From assembly GCA_030761205.1 (NCBI GenBank), contig JAULJL010000024.1, positions 19,834,126-19,898,125 of the forward strand: 64,000 nucleotides of DNA, read 5' to 3'. Each line of letters begins with the position of its first letter. Within the stretch, counting starts at the first letter, position 1. The position numbers were made by a program, and so were the translations under genes. The notes beneath the pieces were generated by a model. It was not told the origin of the DNA and did no database searches. It saw only the letters and a program-made list of their open reading frames with translations. This stretch comes from Fremontodendron californicum. Taxonomy: Eukaryota; Streptophyta; Magnoliopsida; Malvales; Malvaceae. Positions 47,466-57,949 of this stretch are shown here, piece after piece.

Positions 47466-47655
47466 AGGATTTATATTTGATGCGTTGACAGTGTATAAAT
47501 TTATACACTATTAGTGAATCAAATGATACCATATCATTAAAAATAAAATTATCTATATTTATTTTTAAAAACTTTTAATGATGTGGCATAATCTGGTTTA
47601 CTGACAGTGTATAGATATATACACTATCAGTGCATAAATATTAAACCCTTTCAAA
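47466..47655. mobile_element. Foldback MITE, copy 2
   Basis: This is a tandem relative of copy 1 with point changes, separated only by tttcaaataggat-like text. It has the same inverted arms and central aaaaataaaattatctatat. Confidence 0.75.
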
Positions 47656-49616
47656 TATGATTTATATTTGATGCGTTGACAGTTAGAGCTGGCAAAGCAG
47701 GCCCGAACCCGTCCGAGCCGATCCAACACCGAATCCGATCCGAATTGACTAAAAAACTCAAAGGCCCGAATCCGAAAAATTTGAATCCGAAAAAAGCCCG
47801 AACCGAAGAAACCCAAATCCGAAAAAGCCCAAACCCAAGAAAATCCAAATCCAAAATAATCCAAACCCGTAAAAGCCCGAATCCGCTACAAACCGAGCCC
47901 GAAATCGATCCGATCCGAAACCCATAAAAAATCAATTTTATAATTGAAAAACAACATCGAACTATAATTATATGATTTTATTTAAAATAAAAATATATAA
48001 ATTATAAAAAAATTTAATTTGTAAAAGTACATTTATAATTATTATACAATTATATCAAAAATGTATTATTAACAAAAATAATTAATAGTATATCTTTAAA
48101 TTGGATTTAACTTGAAACACATTAACTATAAATATCAAATATCTTTTAATACTATCCTTATTATATTTACAATAATTAAACATAAAAAATAAAAAATAAT
48201 ATTATTAATTTGACATTTGATTCTATTATAAATAATCATTTACAATATATTATTATACTTATTCCACATTTAAATCTAAATTTTAATATAATAATAATTT
48301 AAATATACAAAAATATCATATAATTTCGACATATAATTGAACTTCATCTTCATGTTTACTTATTCCACATTTAAATCTAAATTTTATATAATTTTATTTA
48401 GTAGAATTGATTTATTAATATTTATTTTGATTGAATTGATTTATGAATATTTATTAAAAAATAAATTAATTATTAATATTAAATTAAAGTATAATTTATA
48501 GTTATATTATAATACTAATAATTTTAATACAATTAATTTAAATATCTTATTTTTTAAACAAACTAAAATTAATATATTATTATTAACTTTATATTAAATA
48601 ATTCTAAATATTATGATTTGTTGGATTAAGTGACTAAGTTCAATAAGTGGTTAAAAGTAAAAAGTCATTTATATAAATGTTTAGTGAGTTTTATTTATAA
48701 CTTATTTCATTCTAATAATTTTTTTAAAATGTAGGCCAATGATTTTTTATTATTACTTTTTATAGTGTTACTTTATATTTATTTTAGCTCACTTATAAAA
48801 TAAAATAAAAATCTTATATAATTATTAATTATAACTATATTCATTGTTCAGTACTAAATAACATAAAAATAAAAAAATATAAGGATATAATCATTGTAAA
48901 ATAATAATAAATATCAAAATATATAAATTATTTTTTATTCATTATATAGTAGATATATCGAATTTATATATTTAGCTTTTATTGGAACTTAAAAGATATT
49001 ATACAAAAAATAATGGACAATATTAAAAAACAAAATATTGATACTCAATGTATAAATAAAATTATTATATATTTTTATATTTATATAAATATTTTATTAT
49101 TTTTGTCACTATGTAAAAAGTAAAATTAATTATTATATTCAAAATTAAAAAAATATTTATAGCTTATAAATTTCAAAATTATTTGAATCCGTCTAAACTG
49201 GCTCGAACTCGAACCGATCCTAATCCGAAATAATCCGAGAAAGCCCGTATCCGAAATGGCCCGAGTCAGAAAAAGCCTGAACTCGAAGTTATCCGAACCC
49301 GAAAAAGCTTGAATCCAAAGTTATCCGAATCCGAAAATATCCGAACCCGAAACGATCCGAACCCGAAATGAATCCGAATCTGAAATAGCCCGAATCCGAT
49401 GAAAGCCCGATCCGAGCCCGCCCGAACTGGCCCATTTGTCGTCTCTACTAACAGTGTATAAATTTATACACTGTTAGTGAACCAAATGAAGCCTTATCTT
49501 TAAAAATTAAATTATCTATATTTATTTTTAAAAACTTCTAATGATGTGGCATCATCTGGTTCACAGACAATGTATAGATATATACACTGTCAATGTATCA
49601 AATATAAACCCTTTGA
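47656..49616. mobile_element. Foldback MITE, copy 3, split by a hAT-like element
   Basis: The left part is 47656-47683 and the right part 49448-49616. Joined, they resemble copies 1 and 2. The break lies inside the acagtgta palindrome. Confidence 0.75.
47684..49447. mobile_element. Non-autonomous hAT-like element
   Basis: The left end is tagagctggcaaagcaggcc. The right end, read inward, is tagagacgacaaatgggcc, giving imperfect terminal inverted repeats of the hAT style. Flanking 8-mers ttgacagt (47676-47683) and ctaacagt (49448-49455) fit an aged 8-bp duplication. About 230 bp at each end is dense in ccgaa/cccgaa motifs that run in the same direction at both ends. The 1.2-kb core is extremely AT-rich and has no transposase. 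Confidence 0.75.
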
Positions 49617-49617
49617 A

Positions 49618-49644
<27 letters not shown>
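49618..49644. repeat. (TA)n microsatellite
   Basis: An uninterrupted TA run of about 27 bases follows the MITE end. Confidence 0.9.
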
Positions 49645-49648
<4 letters not shown>

Positions 49649-49943
49649 AATCTCTTAATCCTTAGTAGTATTCTGGTAGTAATTATCAAACCATAAATTT
49701 AAGAAAATATTGTTTTCATAAAAACTAATAATAAAATTATCAATCAAATGGAAATTGTATAACTCAATTACTTTTTTTTTTGCCTGAGTTGGATAAAACG
49801 ACTACCATCCAAGTTGGGTTGATCCAAGGTGTTTTTTTTTTTTTTTTTTTCTTTGTACTTATTATATATTTACAATTTGTTTTTAGCTTTTTCTTTAAAT
49901 ATGAGAAAGTGCCACTCAAGTATGTACTTATTCAGTTGATCAT
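49645..49943. other. AT-rich stretch, no gene seen
   Basis: This short unique AT-rich stretch with two T runs (49771-49780 and 49832-49850) lies up to the start of the Tat-type element. Nothing coding is seen. Confidence 0.5.
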
Positions 49944-50946
49944 TGTAGAAGGAGAAAATTTGTAACCAATTACAAATTGCCACGTGTCAATTGAAATTCT
50001 TTTAATTAAGAAATTTTCAATTAAATTATACATTACCATGTGAAATTGTTAATATCATATTATAATTAATTATCTTATAATTAATTAAATATGTACACAT
50101 GGTTTGACCAATCAAATTGCAAGGATTCATGGGTTATCCAATCAAATTTCACCCATATGTCATAATTATTTTATCTCTAATTTAATTAATTAATTAAGAG
50201 ATAAATAATAAATTTTTATCTCTAATTAAATTAAATTAATAATAAATTTTTATCTCTAATTAAATTAAATGAATTAAGAGATAAATAATAAATTTTTATC
50301 TCTAATTAAATTAAATTAATTAAGAGATAAATAAATATTTTATCTTTAATTTAATTAATTAATTAAGTGATAAAAAATAAATATTTTATCTCTAATTTAA
50401 TTAATTAATTAAGTGATAAAAAATAAATATTTTATCTTTAATTAAATTAAATTAATTAAGAGATAAATAAGAAGATATTATCTCTAATTAAATTAAATTA
50501 ATTAAGAGATAAATAAGGAGATTAAGTTCTTTTAAAACTCTCTTTCACCTGGCTAGCTACCACTATAAATAGAGACCTCCTCTTAACACAAATTCACAAT
50601 TCAGAAAGCCTGAAGTGAAGAAGATTTTGAAGAGCGAAATCCTCTCAAAATTCTTAAGAAGAAATTAGAGAAATTCTAAGAACGCGGTGCTTGTTCTTGA
50701 GGATTCTCTAAGAAGCTGCTCTCCGATCTTGTTCATCAAAGGAAAGGAGATAATTCCTGTTTTTCAAGACCAAGTCTAGAAGACCCTTGAAGCGGATCTC
50801 ATCAAAATCTTATTGAAGAAAAGAATCAAAGGATGTCTTTATTTTAAGAACTTCCAGAGATTGTAACCTCAAAGTTTGATTAATAAAATTCTTATTTGAC
50901 TGCAAATTTTTCTTGTCATATTTTTTACGCGAAATTTGTGTGTACA
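49944..50946 (+). repeat. 5' LTR of the Tat-type element (1003 bp)
   Basis: It runs from tgtagaagg to gtgtgtaca. It is very AT-rich from 50150 to 50520, with repeated ttatctctaattaaatt and ttaattaattaag text, including two 46-bp units at 50367-50458. A TATA box at 50574 is followed by a transcribed leader-like part. Confidence 0.92.
50574..50582 (+). promoter_or_regulatory. TATA box of the Tat-type 5' LTR
   Basis: TATAAATAG sits within ccactataaatagagacctc. The 3' LTR has the same motif at 63674-63682. Confidence 0.75.
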
Positions 50947-50951
50947 AATTT

Positions 50952-50969
50952 TGGCACGCCCGGTGGGAC
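50952..50969 (+). other. Primer binding site of the Tat-type element
   Basis: tggcacgcccggtgggac starts five bases after the LTR end. The same site is common in plant Tat-type elements such as the RIRE2/Retrosat group. I cannot assign the tRNA with certainty. Confidence 0.7.
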
Positions 50970-51019
50970 AATCTCTGCCTTTCATCTCTTTTCTTCAAAA
51001 CTCAAGTTATCAAGTTGCA

Positions 51020-54000
51020 ATGGCTCCCAAGAAGAACCTTGCTAACAAACCAACTCTCAAGCCTGCTCGAGCTAATCCTGCAGTCTACCCCACTTCATCA
51101 TCAAGAGTTGATATCCCTGCTCATCCTTATGGCACTAGGAGGAAGACCAAAGCTCTTGCTGAATTGTATGAGCAAACTTTTCCGGTGCTCAATCAAAACC
51201 CTCTCTATGACACTTCTTCTCCAATTCAAGACTTAGAAGAAGTTTTCGCTGGACAAGTTGATTCTCCTCGAGGATCAAGTGCAAGTCGCCAGTTAACATA
51301 CAAAGAACAAGATAGCTACTCAAGCAACAAGCCTATTCCATCCTCTGCTCCAAAATCAAGTTCTGGAGTAATGGCTGTCATGACAACTGGCACCACATCA
51401 TTGGAAGAACAAGTTGCACTTCTGGCAAAATCTGTTGAAATTCTTTCAGCAAGTATCAAAGAGAAGGATAACCAGATCGTTTCCATGATGGACAAGATCG
51501 CCGGTCTCACTGGAAAAAGGAACGAAGCTTCAAACCAAAATTGGCAATCAATCTTTCAAGATGATGGTGAGAACTCTGGCAAGGAAGTTGCTAAGGATTC
51601 CGAAGAAAAGATCAATGAACTCGTCACTACCAGTCAGCTCAAGGATCTTATCAAAGAGGCTATCAAAGATCAAGTTGAAAGCATCACTCAACCTTCATAT
51701 ACATATGCAAAACCATATTCTCAAAGGATCGATCGTCTGAGGATGCCTGGGAACTATCAACCCCCAAAATTTCAACAGTTCGATGGAAAAGGAAATCCAC
51801 GCCAACATGTTGCACATTTCGTGGAAACTTGCAATAATGCTGGTACCTATGGGGATCTCATGGTAAAGCAGTTCGTCCGCTCCCTAAAAAGCAACGCCTT
51901 TGATTGGTATACTGACCTTGAGCCTGGGACGATTGACAGCTGGGAACAGCTTGAGCGTGAATTCCTTAATCGATTCTACAGCACTCGTCGCTTAGTCAGC
52001 ATGATCGAACTCACAAGCTCACGTCAATGGAAGGATGAGCCAGTCATTGATTACATACACAGATGGAGAAATCTGAGCCTTAACTGCAAAGAAAGACTGT
52101 CTGAGTCTTCGGCTCTTGACATGTGCATCCAAGGCATGAATTGGGGCTTGCGTTACATTCTTCAAGGCATTAAGCCTAAGACCTTTGAAGAATTAGCCAC
52201 TCGTGCTCATGATATGGAGTTGAGTATGACAGCTGCTGGAAATCAAGAACCTCCGGTGCAAGAGCCAAAGAAAGCCAAGGAAAAACAAGATACCCGCAAA
52301 GGGGGCAAAACCTTTACCAACAAGGGAGAAAGCAAACAGTCCATGGCTGTGACTACCAAGCCACTCATGATATCTCCCAAGTCAAAACAATCTCAAGAGA
52401 CGAAATCTTCTCCTATCCAAGACAAAGGTAAAGGCAAGATCACTTTGAAGGAGAGACAAGAAAAGAAGTATCCTTTTCCTGATTCTGATGTTTCAAGCAT
52501 TCTTGAAGAACTTTTAAAGACTAAGCTGATTCAGTTGCTAGAAATGAAGCGACCTGAAGAAGCTGATAAAATAGAAGACCCCAATTATTGCAAGTATCAT
52601 CGCTTGATTAGCCATCCTCTGGAGAAGTGCTTTATTTTGAAGGATAGAATCATGCGACTCTATGAGGAGGGGAAAATCGAGTTTGAAGAAGAAATGGTGT
52701 CGTCAAATTTGGCATCAGTCGATATGGTTCCTCAATCCAATTCGCTGGATAGAACCATAAAATTTGGCTCTTTTGATCCTATCATACTGGCTCCAAGTAC
52801 AAGTACGATGGTGGATCTTCAGGAAAGTGGGGGCAACTATTTGCTTCAAAGACAAAATCAAGATCACGATGGTTGGACTCTAGTCACACGCCGAAGAAGC
52901 AAAAGGAAGAATCTTCCAAAAGTTGTGAAAGTGCCTACAAGAGCTAAGATGATCAAACGACCATCTGAATTTCCAAAGCCCAATGTGCCTCAAGAAGCAA
53001 AAATGCCATCTCGGGGTAAAAATTCAGTAGGGAGAAAGTCAAGGAGGCAAATCACTTTAAACGAATTCATGCCAATTCAGCTTAGAAATGAAGATTTGGT
53101 TCTCATGACTTGTTACCATAACGGTGGCAATGAAGATAATGAAAACAACATTGACTCAGTAGCATTTGAAGTTGATGATCATACTTGTGCTACGAAAATT
53201 AACTTTTCTGATGAAGATCTGTTGCTAGGGTCAACCCCTCACAATCGGCCGTTGTTCGTCGTAGGATATACTCGAGAACAGAAGATCAATAGAATCTTGA
53301 TCGATGATGGTTCTGCTGTCAACATACTCCCGTTGATGACAATGAAAGAATTGGGAGTTCCTTTGGATGAGTTGATGCAAAGCCGCTTGATGATCCAAGG
53401 ATTCAACCAAGGGGGACAAAGAGCTCTTGGAAAACTTAGACTTCAACTTTTCATTGGAGATATGGAGTCAAGTCCACTTTTCCATGTAATCGATGCCAAA
53501 ACGACGTACAACATGTTGTTAGGACGACCGTGGATACATCAAAATGGTGTAGTCTCCTCAACTCTGCATCAATGTCTCAAGTATTGCAGAAACGGTCAAG
53601 TCAAGACAATCCTTGCAGACGCTAAGCCATTTACTATAGCAGAAGCACATTTCGCAGATGCAAAGTTTTATCTAAAAGATACATTTATCGAAGAAGTAAT
53701 GCCCCACCCGGTGCAAGAATTAAAGCAAAAGGGAAAGAATTTGGCTTCTTCCACGATCGGAGAAGATGAAATTGCTCAAGGTTTAAAAGATCTGACTCTT
53801 CCCCTCACTAACTTGGAAGAATCAAGAGGCCTTATACCTCCACTGCAAGGATTTGTTAGGCCAATAGAAGAACCTCTTTGTGAACATCAAGATCTTCCTA
53901 CTCATCGAGCTAAAGATTTTGATCCTAACGCTTATAGGTTGCTTGTCAAAGCTGGGTATAAACAAGAGGATGTCGTAAAATTGGCTCACGAGACAAAAGA

Positions 54001-56794
54001 GCCTAGCAAAGAAAAGCCGCAAAGTTCATTCAAGATCCGACAGGTCTGGCAAAAGAAGATTGATCACATCGGAACTTCTAGAGAGGGGCTTGGGTATTCT
54101 CCATTAAAATTGAAGATTCATAAACAAACTTCGAGGTACATAAATGTGGAGGAAGTTCCCGAGAAGCAAGAAGATGCAGTGAAGCCACCAGGACTTTCAG
54201 TGTTTGATCGCTTGGGGGCACGCTCAACACGATGTTCAGTGTTTGATCGTTTGAGCATTCAATCATCACGAAGGTCAGTTTTTGAACGAATGGGAGAAAA
54301 ATGCAGTGAAGTTTCTGTAAGTAAACCAATTTCCATTCAGTCAAGGCTTGGAAGTTCGTACTCTGAAGAAGTTAACTGTGGCCGAAAAAGAAAGTCTTCC
54401 ACTTTAAAGGAATCAAGAGATTTTCACAGCAAAATTCCTTCTCGAATGAAAAGGCAAAGCGAATGGAAGGTAACTACTGGTGAAGTTTTAAAGGCTAGAA
54501 AGCACACAGTGGTTATAACCAAATCAGTCTCATCCTCAGAGGAAGAGGAACTTGAAGAAACAGAAATCTTTACTTCTAACCATGTATCTGTAAAGGAAAC
54601 TGGTGAAAAATCTCAAGAGGAAGAAGCCCAAGAAGCCCCTTCATCTTTTGAAGAAGGAAATCAAGCTACTATTGATGAGCTAAAAGAGGTTAACATCAGT
54701 ACTAGTGAAGATCCACGACCGGTCTTCATTAATGCTTGCTTACCACCAGAAGAAGAAAAAGCCTATCTTGATCTTTTGATAGAGTATCGAGATATCTTTG
54801 CTTGGACTTACAAAGAAATGCCGGGACTCGATCCAAAAGTAGCTATGCATCATCTGGCTGTCAAGAAAAGTGTCCGACCTATCAAACAAGCTCAACGACG
54901 TTTCCATCCTGACTTGATCCCCCAAATTGAAGCTGAGGTCAATAAGCTCATCAAAGCTGGCTTTATTAGAGAAGTCAAGTATCCCACTTGGATCTCAAAC
55001 ATTGTTCCAGTGAGAAAGAAAAATGGTCAACTTCGAGTTTGTGTAGATTTTCGAGATTTGAACAATGCTTGTCCAAAAGACGACTTTCCTCTCCCTATAA
55101 CAGAAATAATGGTTGATGCTACAACTGGCCATGAAGCTTTGTCATTTATGGATGGATCGTCTGGCTATAATCAAATTCGCATGGCTCCAAGAGATGAAGA
55201 ACTTACTGCATTTCGAACTCCAAAAGGAATATACTGTTACAAAGTTATGCCGTTTGGATTAAAGAATGCAGACGCTACTTATCAAAGAGCAATGCAAAAG
55301 ATCTTTGATGATATGCTTCACAAAAATGTCGAATGTTATGTTGATGACTTGGTAGTAAAGTCAAAGGAAAAATCCAATCATCTTGCTGATCTTCGCCAAG
55401 TGTTTGACAGATTGCGTAGATACCAATTGAAGATGAATCCGCTCAAGTGTGCGTTTGGAGTATCCTCGGGCAAGTTTTTGGGGTTCATCGTACGACATCG
55501 TGGGATTGAGATTGATCAATCAAAAATAGATGCAATCATGAAAATGCCTGAACCGCGCAATCTGCATGAACTTAAAAGTCTCCAAGGAAGATTGGCATAT
55601 ATCCGACGTTTTATCTCAAACTTGGCTGGTCGATGTCAACCATTTAGCCGGCTAATGAAGAAGGATGTCCCTTTTGTCTGGGATGAAGCCTGTAGTAATG
55701 CTTTTAAGAGCATTAAGACCTTTTTGTTACAACCACCTATTCTGAAGGCACCTATACCAGGACAGCCGTTAATCCTTTATATTGCTGCACAAGAACGTTC
55801 CTTTGGAGCATTATTGGCACAAGAGAATGATGAAGGAAAAGAAACCGCACTCTACTATCTTAGTAGAACTCTTAATGGTGCTGAATTAAATTATTCTCCC
55901 ATTGAAAAGACTTGCTTGTCACTGATGTTTGCAGTTAAAAAGCTGAGGCATTATTTGCAAGCTCATTCTGTTCGTTTGATTTCGCGAGCAGATCCCCTCA
56001 AATATCTCATGTCCAAGTCTGTGCTCAGTGGAAGATTAGCAAAATGGGCTCTTTTGCTACAAGAGTTCGATATTACTTATATTCCACAAAAGGCCGTTAA
56101 AGGGCAAGCACTTGCCGATTTCCTTGCAAACCATTCGATTCCAGATGATTGGGAATTCTCTGAAGATCTCCCAGATGAAGATGCTCTTTTCATCGAAATT
56201 CCCAGGCCATGGAAACTATTTTTCGATGGGGCTGCCCGTCAAGATGGAGCTGGAGCAGGTGTTGTCTTTGTCACTTCAGAAGGAGATGTATTGCCTTATG
56301 CATTTACTCTCACTGAAAATTGTTCCAACAATGTAGCAGAATACCAAGCTCTGATCATTGGATTGGAAATGGCAGTGGATATGAAGATCACTCAACTTAA
56401 AGTGTTTGGGGATTCCAAATTGGTCATCAACCAACTTCTTTCACTTTATGAAGTTAAGAAGCCTGACCTCTTACCATATGTCGACTATGCGAAGAAAATT
56501 TTGGAATGGTTTGACAATGTAAGCTTGGAACATGTACCAAGAAGAGAGAACAAGCAAGCAGATTCTCTTGCTAATCTAGCATCAGCTCTCGCCATGCCAA
56601 GTGTAGAAGTAAAAGTCCCTCTTTGCAAACGATGGATTTTACCTCCAGTTGATTTTAAAGATGACAACCAGGAATCCAATGTTGTTTCAGTTTGCGAAGT
56701 TGAAAAAGAAGATTGGAGACAGCCATTGATTGATTATTTGGAGCATGGGAAGCTACCCAATGATCCAAGGCATAAAACAGAAGTGAAACGTTGA
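51020..56794 (+). CDS. gag-pol: Gag-protease-RT-RNaseH-RNaseH polyprotein, ends at premature TGA
   Basis: The first ATG of the frame is at 51020 (MAPKKNLANKP), 1924 codons to TGA at 56792. A Retrotrans_gag domain covers about residues 259-402 (DWYTDLEPGTIDSWEQLERE). A C-x2-H-x4-H-x4-C knuckle begins near 524 (CKYHRLISHPLEKC). The aspartic protease motif is IDDGSAVNIL with Asp at 762-763. A long variable linker with SVFDRLG/SVFDRLS repeats lies near 1060-1100. RT begins near 1300 and its catalytic YVDD is at 1440-1443. The classical RNase H starts near 1584. A second RNase H runs from about 1730 (PWKLFFDGAARQDGAGAG) to 1855 (HVPRRENKQADSLANLA); a second, archaeal-like RNase H is known in Tat elements. 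Integrase continues in frame after the stop. Confidence 0.93.
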   Translation: MAPKKNLANKPTLKPARANPAVYPTSSSRVDIPAHPYGTRRKTKALAELYEQTFPVLNQNPLYDTSSPIQDLEEVFAGQVDSPRGSSASRQLTYKEQDSYSSNKPIPSSAPKSSSGVMAVMTTGTTSLEEQVALLAKSVEILSASIKEKDNQIVSMMDKIAGLTGKRNEASNQNWQSIFQDDGENSGKEVAKDSEEKINELVTTSQLKDLIKEAIKDQVESITQPSYTYAKPYSQRIDRLRMPGNYQPPKFQQFDGKGNPRQHVAHFVETCNNAGTYGDLMVKQFVRSLKSNAFDWYTDLEPGTIDSWEQLEREFLNRFYSTRRLVSMIELTSSRQWKDEPVIDYIHRWRNLSLNCKERLSESSALDMCIQGMNWGLRYILQGIKPKTFEELATRAHDMELSMTAAGNQEPPVQEPKKAKEKQDTRKGGKTFTNKGESKQSMAVTTKPLMISPKSKQSQETKSSPIQDKGKGKITLKERQEKKYPFPDSDVSSILEELLKTKLIQLLEMKRPEEADKIEDPNYCKYHRLISHPLEKCFILKDRIMRLYEEGKIEFEEEMVSSNLASVDMVPQSNSLDRTIKFGSFDPIILAPSTSTMVDLQESGGNYLLQRQNQDHDGWTLVTRRRSKRKNLPKVVKVPTRAKMIKRPSEFPKPNVPQEAKMPSRGKNSVGRKSRRQITLNEFMPIQLRNEDLVLMTCYHNGGNEDNENNIDSVAFEVDDHTCATKINFSDEDLLLGSTPHNRPLFVVGYTREQKINRILIDDGSAVNILPLMTMKELGVPLDELMQSRLMIQGFNQGGQRALGKLRLQLFIGDMESSPLFHVIDAKTTYNMLLGRPWIHQNGVVSSTLHQCLKYCRNGQVKTILADAKPFTIAEAHFADAKFYLKDTFIEEVMPHPVQELKQKGKNLASSTIGEDEIAQGLKDLTLPLTNLEESRGLIPPLQGFVRPIEEPLCEHQDLPTHRAKDFDPNAYRLLVKAGYKQEDVVKLAHETKEPSKEKPQSSFKIRQVWQKKIDHIGTSREGLGYSPLKLKIHKQTSRYINVEEVPEKQEDAVKPPGLSVFDRLGARSTRCSVFDRLSIQSSRRSVFERMGEKCSEVSVSKPISIQSRLGSSYSEEVNCGRKRKSSTLKESRDFHSKIPSRMKRQSEWKVTTGEVLKARKHTVVITKSVSSSEEEELEETEIFTSNHVSVKETGEKSQEEEAQEAPSSFEEGNQATIDELKEVNISTSEDPRPVFINACLPPEEEKAYLDLLIEYRDIFAWTYKEMPGLDPKVAMHHLAVKKSVRPIKQAQRRFHPDLIPQIEAEVNKLIKAGFIREVKYPTWISNIVPVRKKNGQLRVCVDFRDLNNACPKDDFPLPITEIMVDATTGHEALSFMDGSSGYNQIRMAPRDEELTAFRTPKGIYCYKVMPFGLKNADATYQRAMQKIFDDMLHKNVECYVDDLVVKSKEKSNHLADLRQVFDRLRRYQLKMNPLKCAFGVSSGKFLGFIVRHRGIEIDQSKIDAIMKMPEPRNLHELKSLQGRLAYIRRFISNLAGRCQPFSRLMKKDVPFVWDEACSNAFKSIKTFLLQPPILKAPIPGQPLILYIAAQERSFGALLAQENDEGKETALYYLSRTLNGAELNYSPIEKTCLSLMFAVKKLRHYLQAHSVRLISRADPLKYLMSKSVLSGRLAKWALLLQEFDITYIPQKAVKGQALADFLANHSIPDDWEFSEDLPDEDALFIEIPRPWKLFFDGAARQDGAGAGVVFVTSEGDVLPYAFTLTENCSNNVAEYQALIIGLEMAVDMKITQLKVFGDSKLVINQLLSLYEVKKPDLLPYVDYAKKILEWFDNVSLEHVPRRENKQADSLANLASALAMPSVEVKVPLCKRWILPPVDFKDDNQESNVVSVCEVEKEDWRQPLIDYLEHGKLPNDPRHKTEVKR

Positions 56795-57949
56795 GCTCCT
56801 CGATTTATTTACTTTAAGGGTACGCTCTATCGCCGCTCTTTTGATGGTGTCTTCCTTCGATGTTTAGGAGAAGATGAAGTATCCAAAACCTTACAAGAAG
56901 CTCATTCAGGAATTTGTGGTGCGCATCAGTCCGGAGCTAAATTGCACTTTCAAATTAAAAGAATGGGATATTACTGGCCAACAATGGTAAAAGATAGCAT
57001 GGACTACTCCAAGAAATGTCAAGCTTGTCAGTTTCATGCAAACTTCATCCATCAACCTCCTGAACCATTACATCCGACAGTCACATCTTGGCCCTTCGAT
57101 GCTTGGGGACTTGATTTGGTAGGACCATTACCTAAGAGTTCACTAGGGCATATGTACATACTTGCCGCTACAGATTATTTTTCAAAGTGGGCAGAAGTGG
57201 CACCTTACAGGGAAGTAAAAAAAGAAACTGTTGCAACTTTTATCAGAACAAACATCATTTATCGGTATGGTGTACCTCGTCACATCATAACCGATAATGG
57301 GAAGCAGTTTGACATGAGCAAGTTATGTGCACAGTTTGACTTCAAGCAGTACAAGTCTTCAATGTACCATGCTCCAGCAAACGGATTAGCAGAAGCTTTT
57401 AACAAGACTTTGTGCAATCTTCTCAAGAAAGTTGTTAACCGTTCAAAGAAAGATTGGCATGAAAGGATAGGAGAAGCTCTGTGGGCTTACCGAACTACAT
57501 ATCGCACACCAACTCAAGCCACTCCATATGCACTTGTTTATGGTGTGGAAGCTGTTCTACCACTTGAGAGACAAATTCCGTCATTAAGGATTGCAATCCA
57601 GGAAGATCTTTCTAGTGAAGACAATGTACGCTTACGTTTGGAAGAATTAGAAGCGCTGGATGAGAAAAGGTTGGAAGCCCAACAACGCTTGGAGTGCTAT
57701 CAAGCTCGACTATCCAAAGCTTTTAATAAGAAAGTCAAGCAGCGATCTTTCCAAGTTGGAGATTTAGTCCTTGCTGTAAGAAGACCCATAAATACTTCAC
57801 ATCGTATTGGCAACAAGTTCCTTTCAAAATGGGATGGACCATACGTCGTTCGAGAAGTTTATACCAATGGTGCCTATAAGATCGTTGATCAAGATGGTGT
57901 CAAAGTCGGACCGATCAATGGAAAGTTTTTGAAGCGTTACTATGCTTAA
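56795..57949 (+). CDS. int: Integrase part of the Tat-type polyprotein, cut off by the upstream stop
   Basis: This is in the same reading phase as the upstream frame, and the text reads straight on after the TGA. The first in-frame ATG is at 56942, inside the zinc module, so that start would make an incomplete protein. Seen are HHCC zinc residues (AHSGICGAHQ, CQACQ), catalytic Asp (GLDLVGPLP), Asp (ITDNGKQF) and Glu (NGLAEAFNKT), then the C-terminal SRPLR-like part (FQVGDLVLAVRRPI, KWDGPYVVREV, NGKFLKRYY), stop TAA at 57947. All three catalytic acids are present, so only the single upstream stop stands between this copy and a full polyprotein. Integrase would insert the cDNA into the host chromosome. 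Confidence 0.9.
   Translation, partial: APRFIYFKGTLYRRSFDGVFLRCLGEDEVSKTLQEAHSGICGAHQSGAKLHFQIKRMGYYWPTMVKDSMDYSKKCQACQFHANFIHQPPEPLHPTVTSWPFDAWGLDLVGPLPKSSLGHMYILAATDYFSKWAEVAPYREVKKETVATFIRTNIIYRYGVPRHIITDNGKQFDMSKLCAQFDFKQYKSSMYHAPANGLAEAFNKTLCNLLKKVVNRSKKDWHERIGEALWAYRTTYRTPTQATPYALVYGVEAVLPLERQIPSLRIAIQEDLSSEDNVRLRLEELEALDEKRLEAQQRLECYQARLSKAFNKKVKQRSFQVGDLVLAVRRPINTSHRIGNKFLSKWDGPYVVREVYTNGAYKIVDQDGVKVGPINGKFLKRYYA

Noticed and set aside
47598..47935. Reverse open frames rich in FGFG and forward frame rich in NPxK/PNP near the hAT-like end
   Set aside because: Low-complexity translation of the ccgaa arrays; not a protein gene.
50936..51019. Upstream extension of the Tat polyprotein across the primer site
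   Set aside because: It begins at TTG inside the LTR and runs through the primer binding site. The ATG at 51020 is the sensible start.
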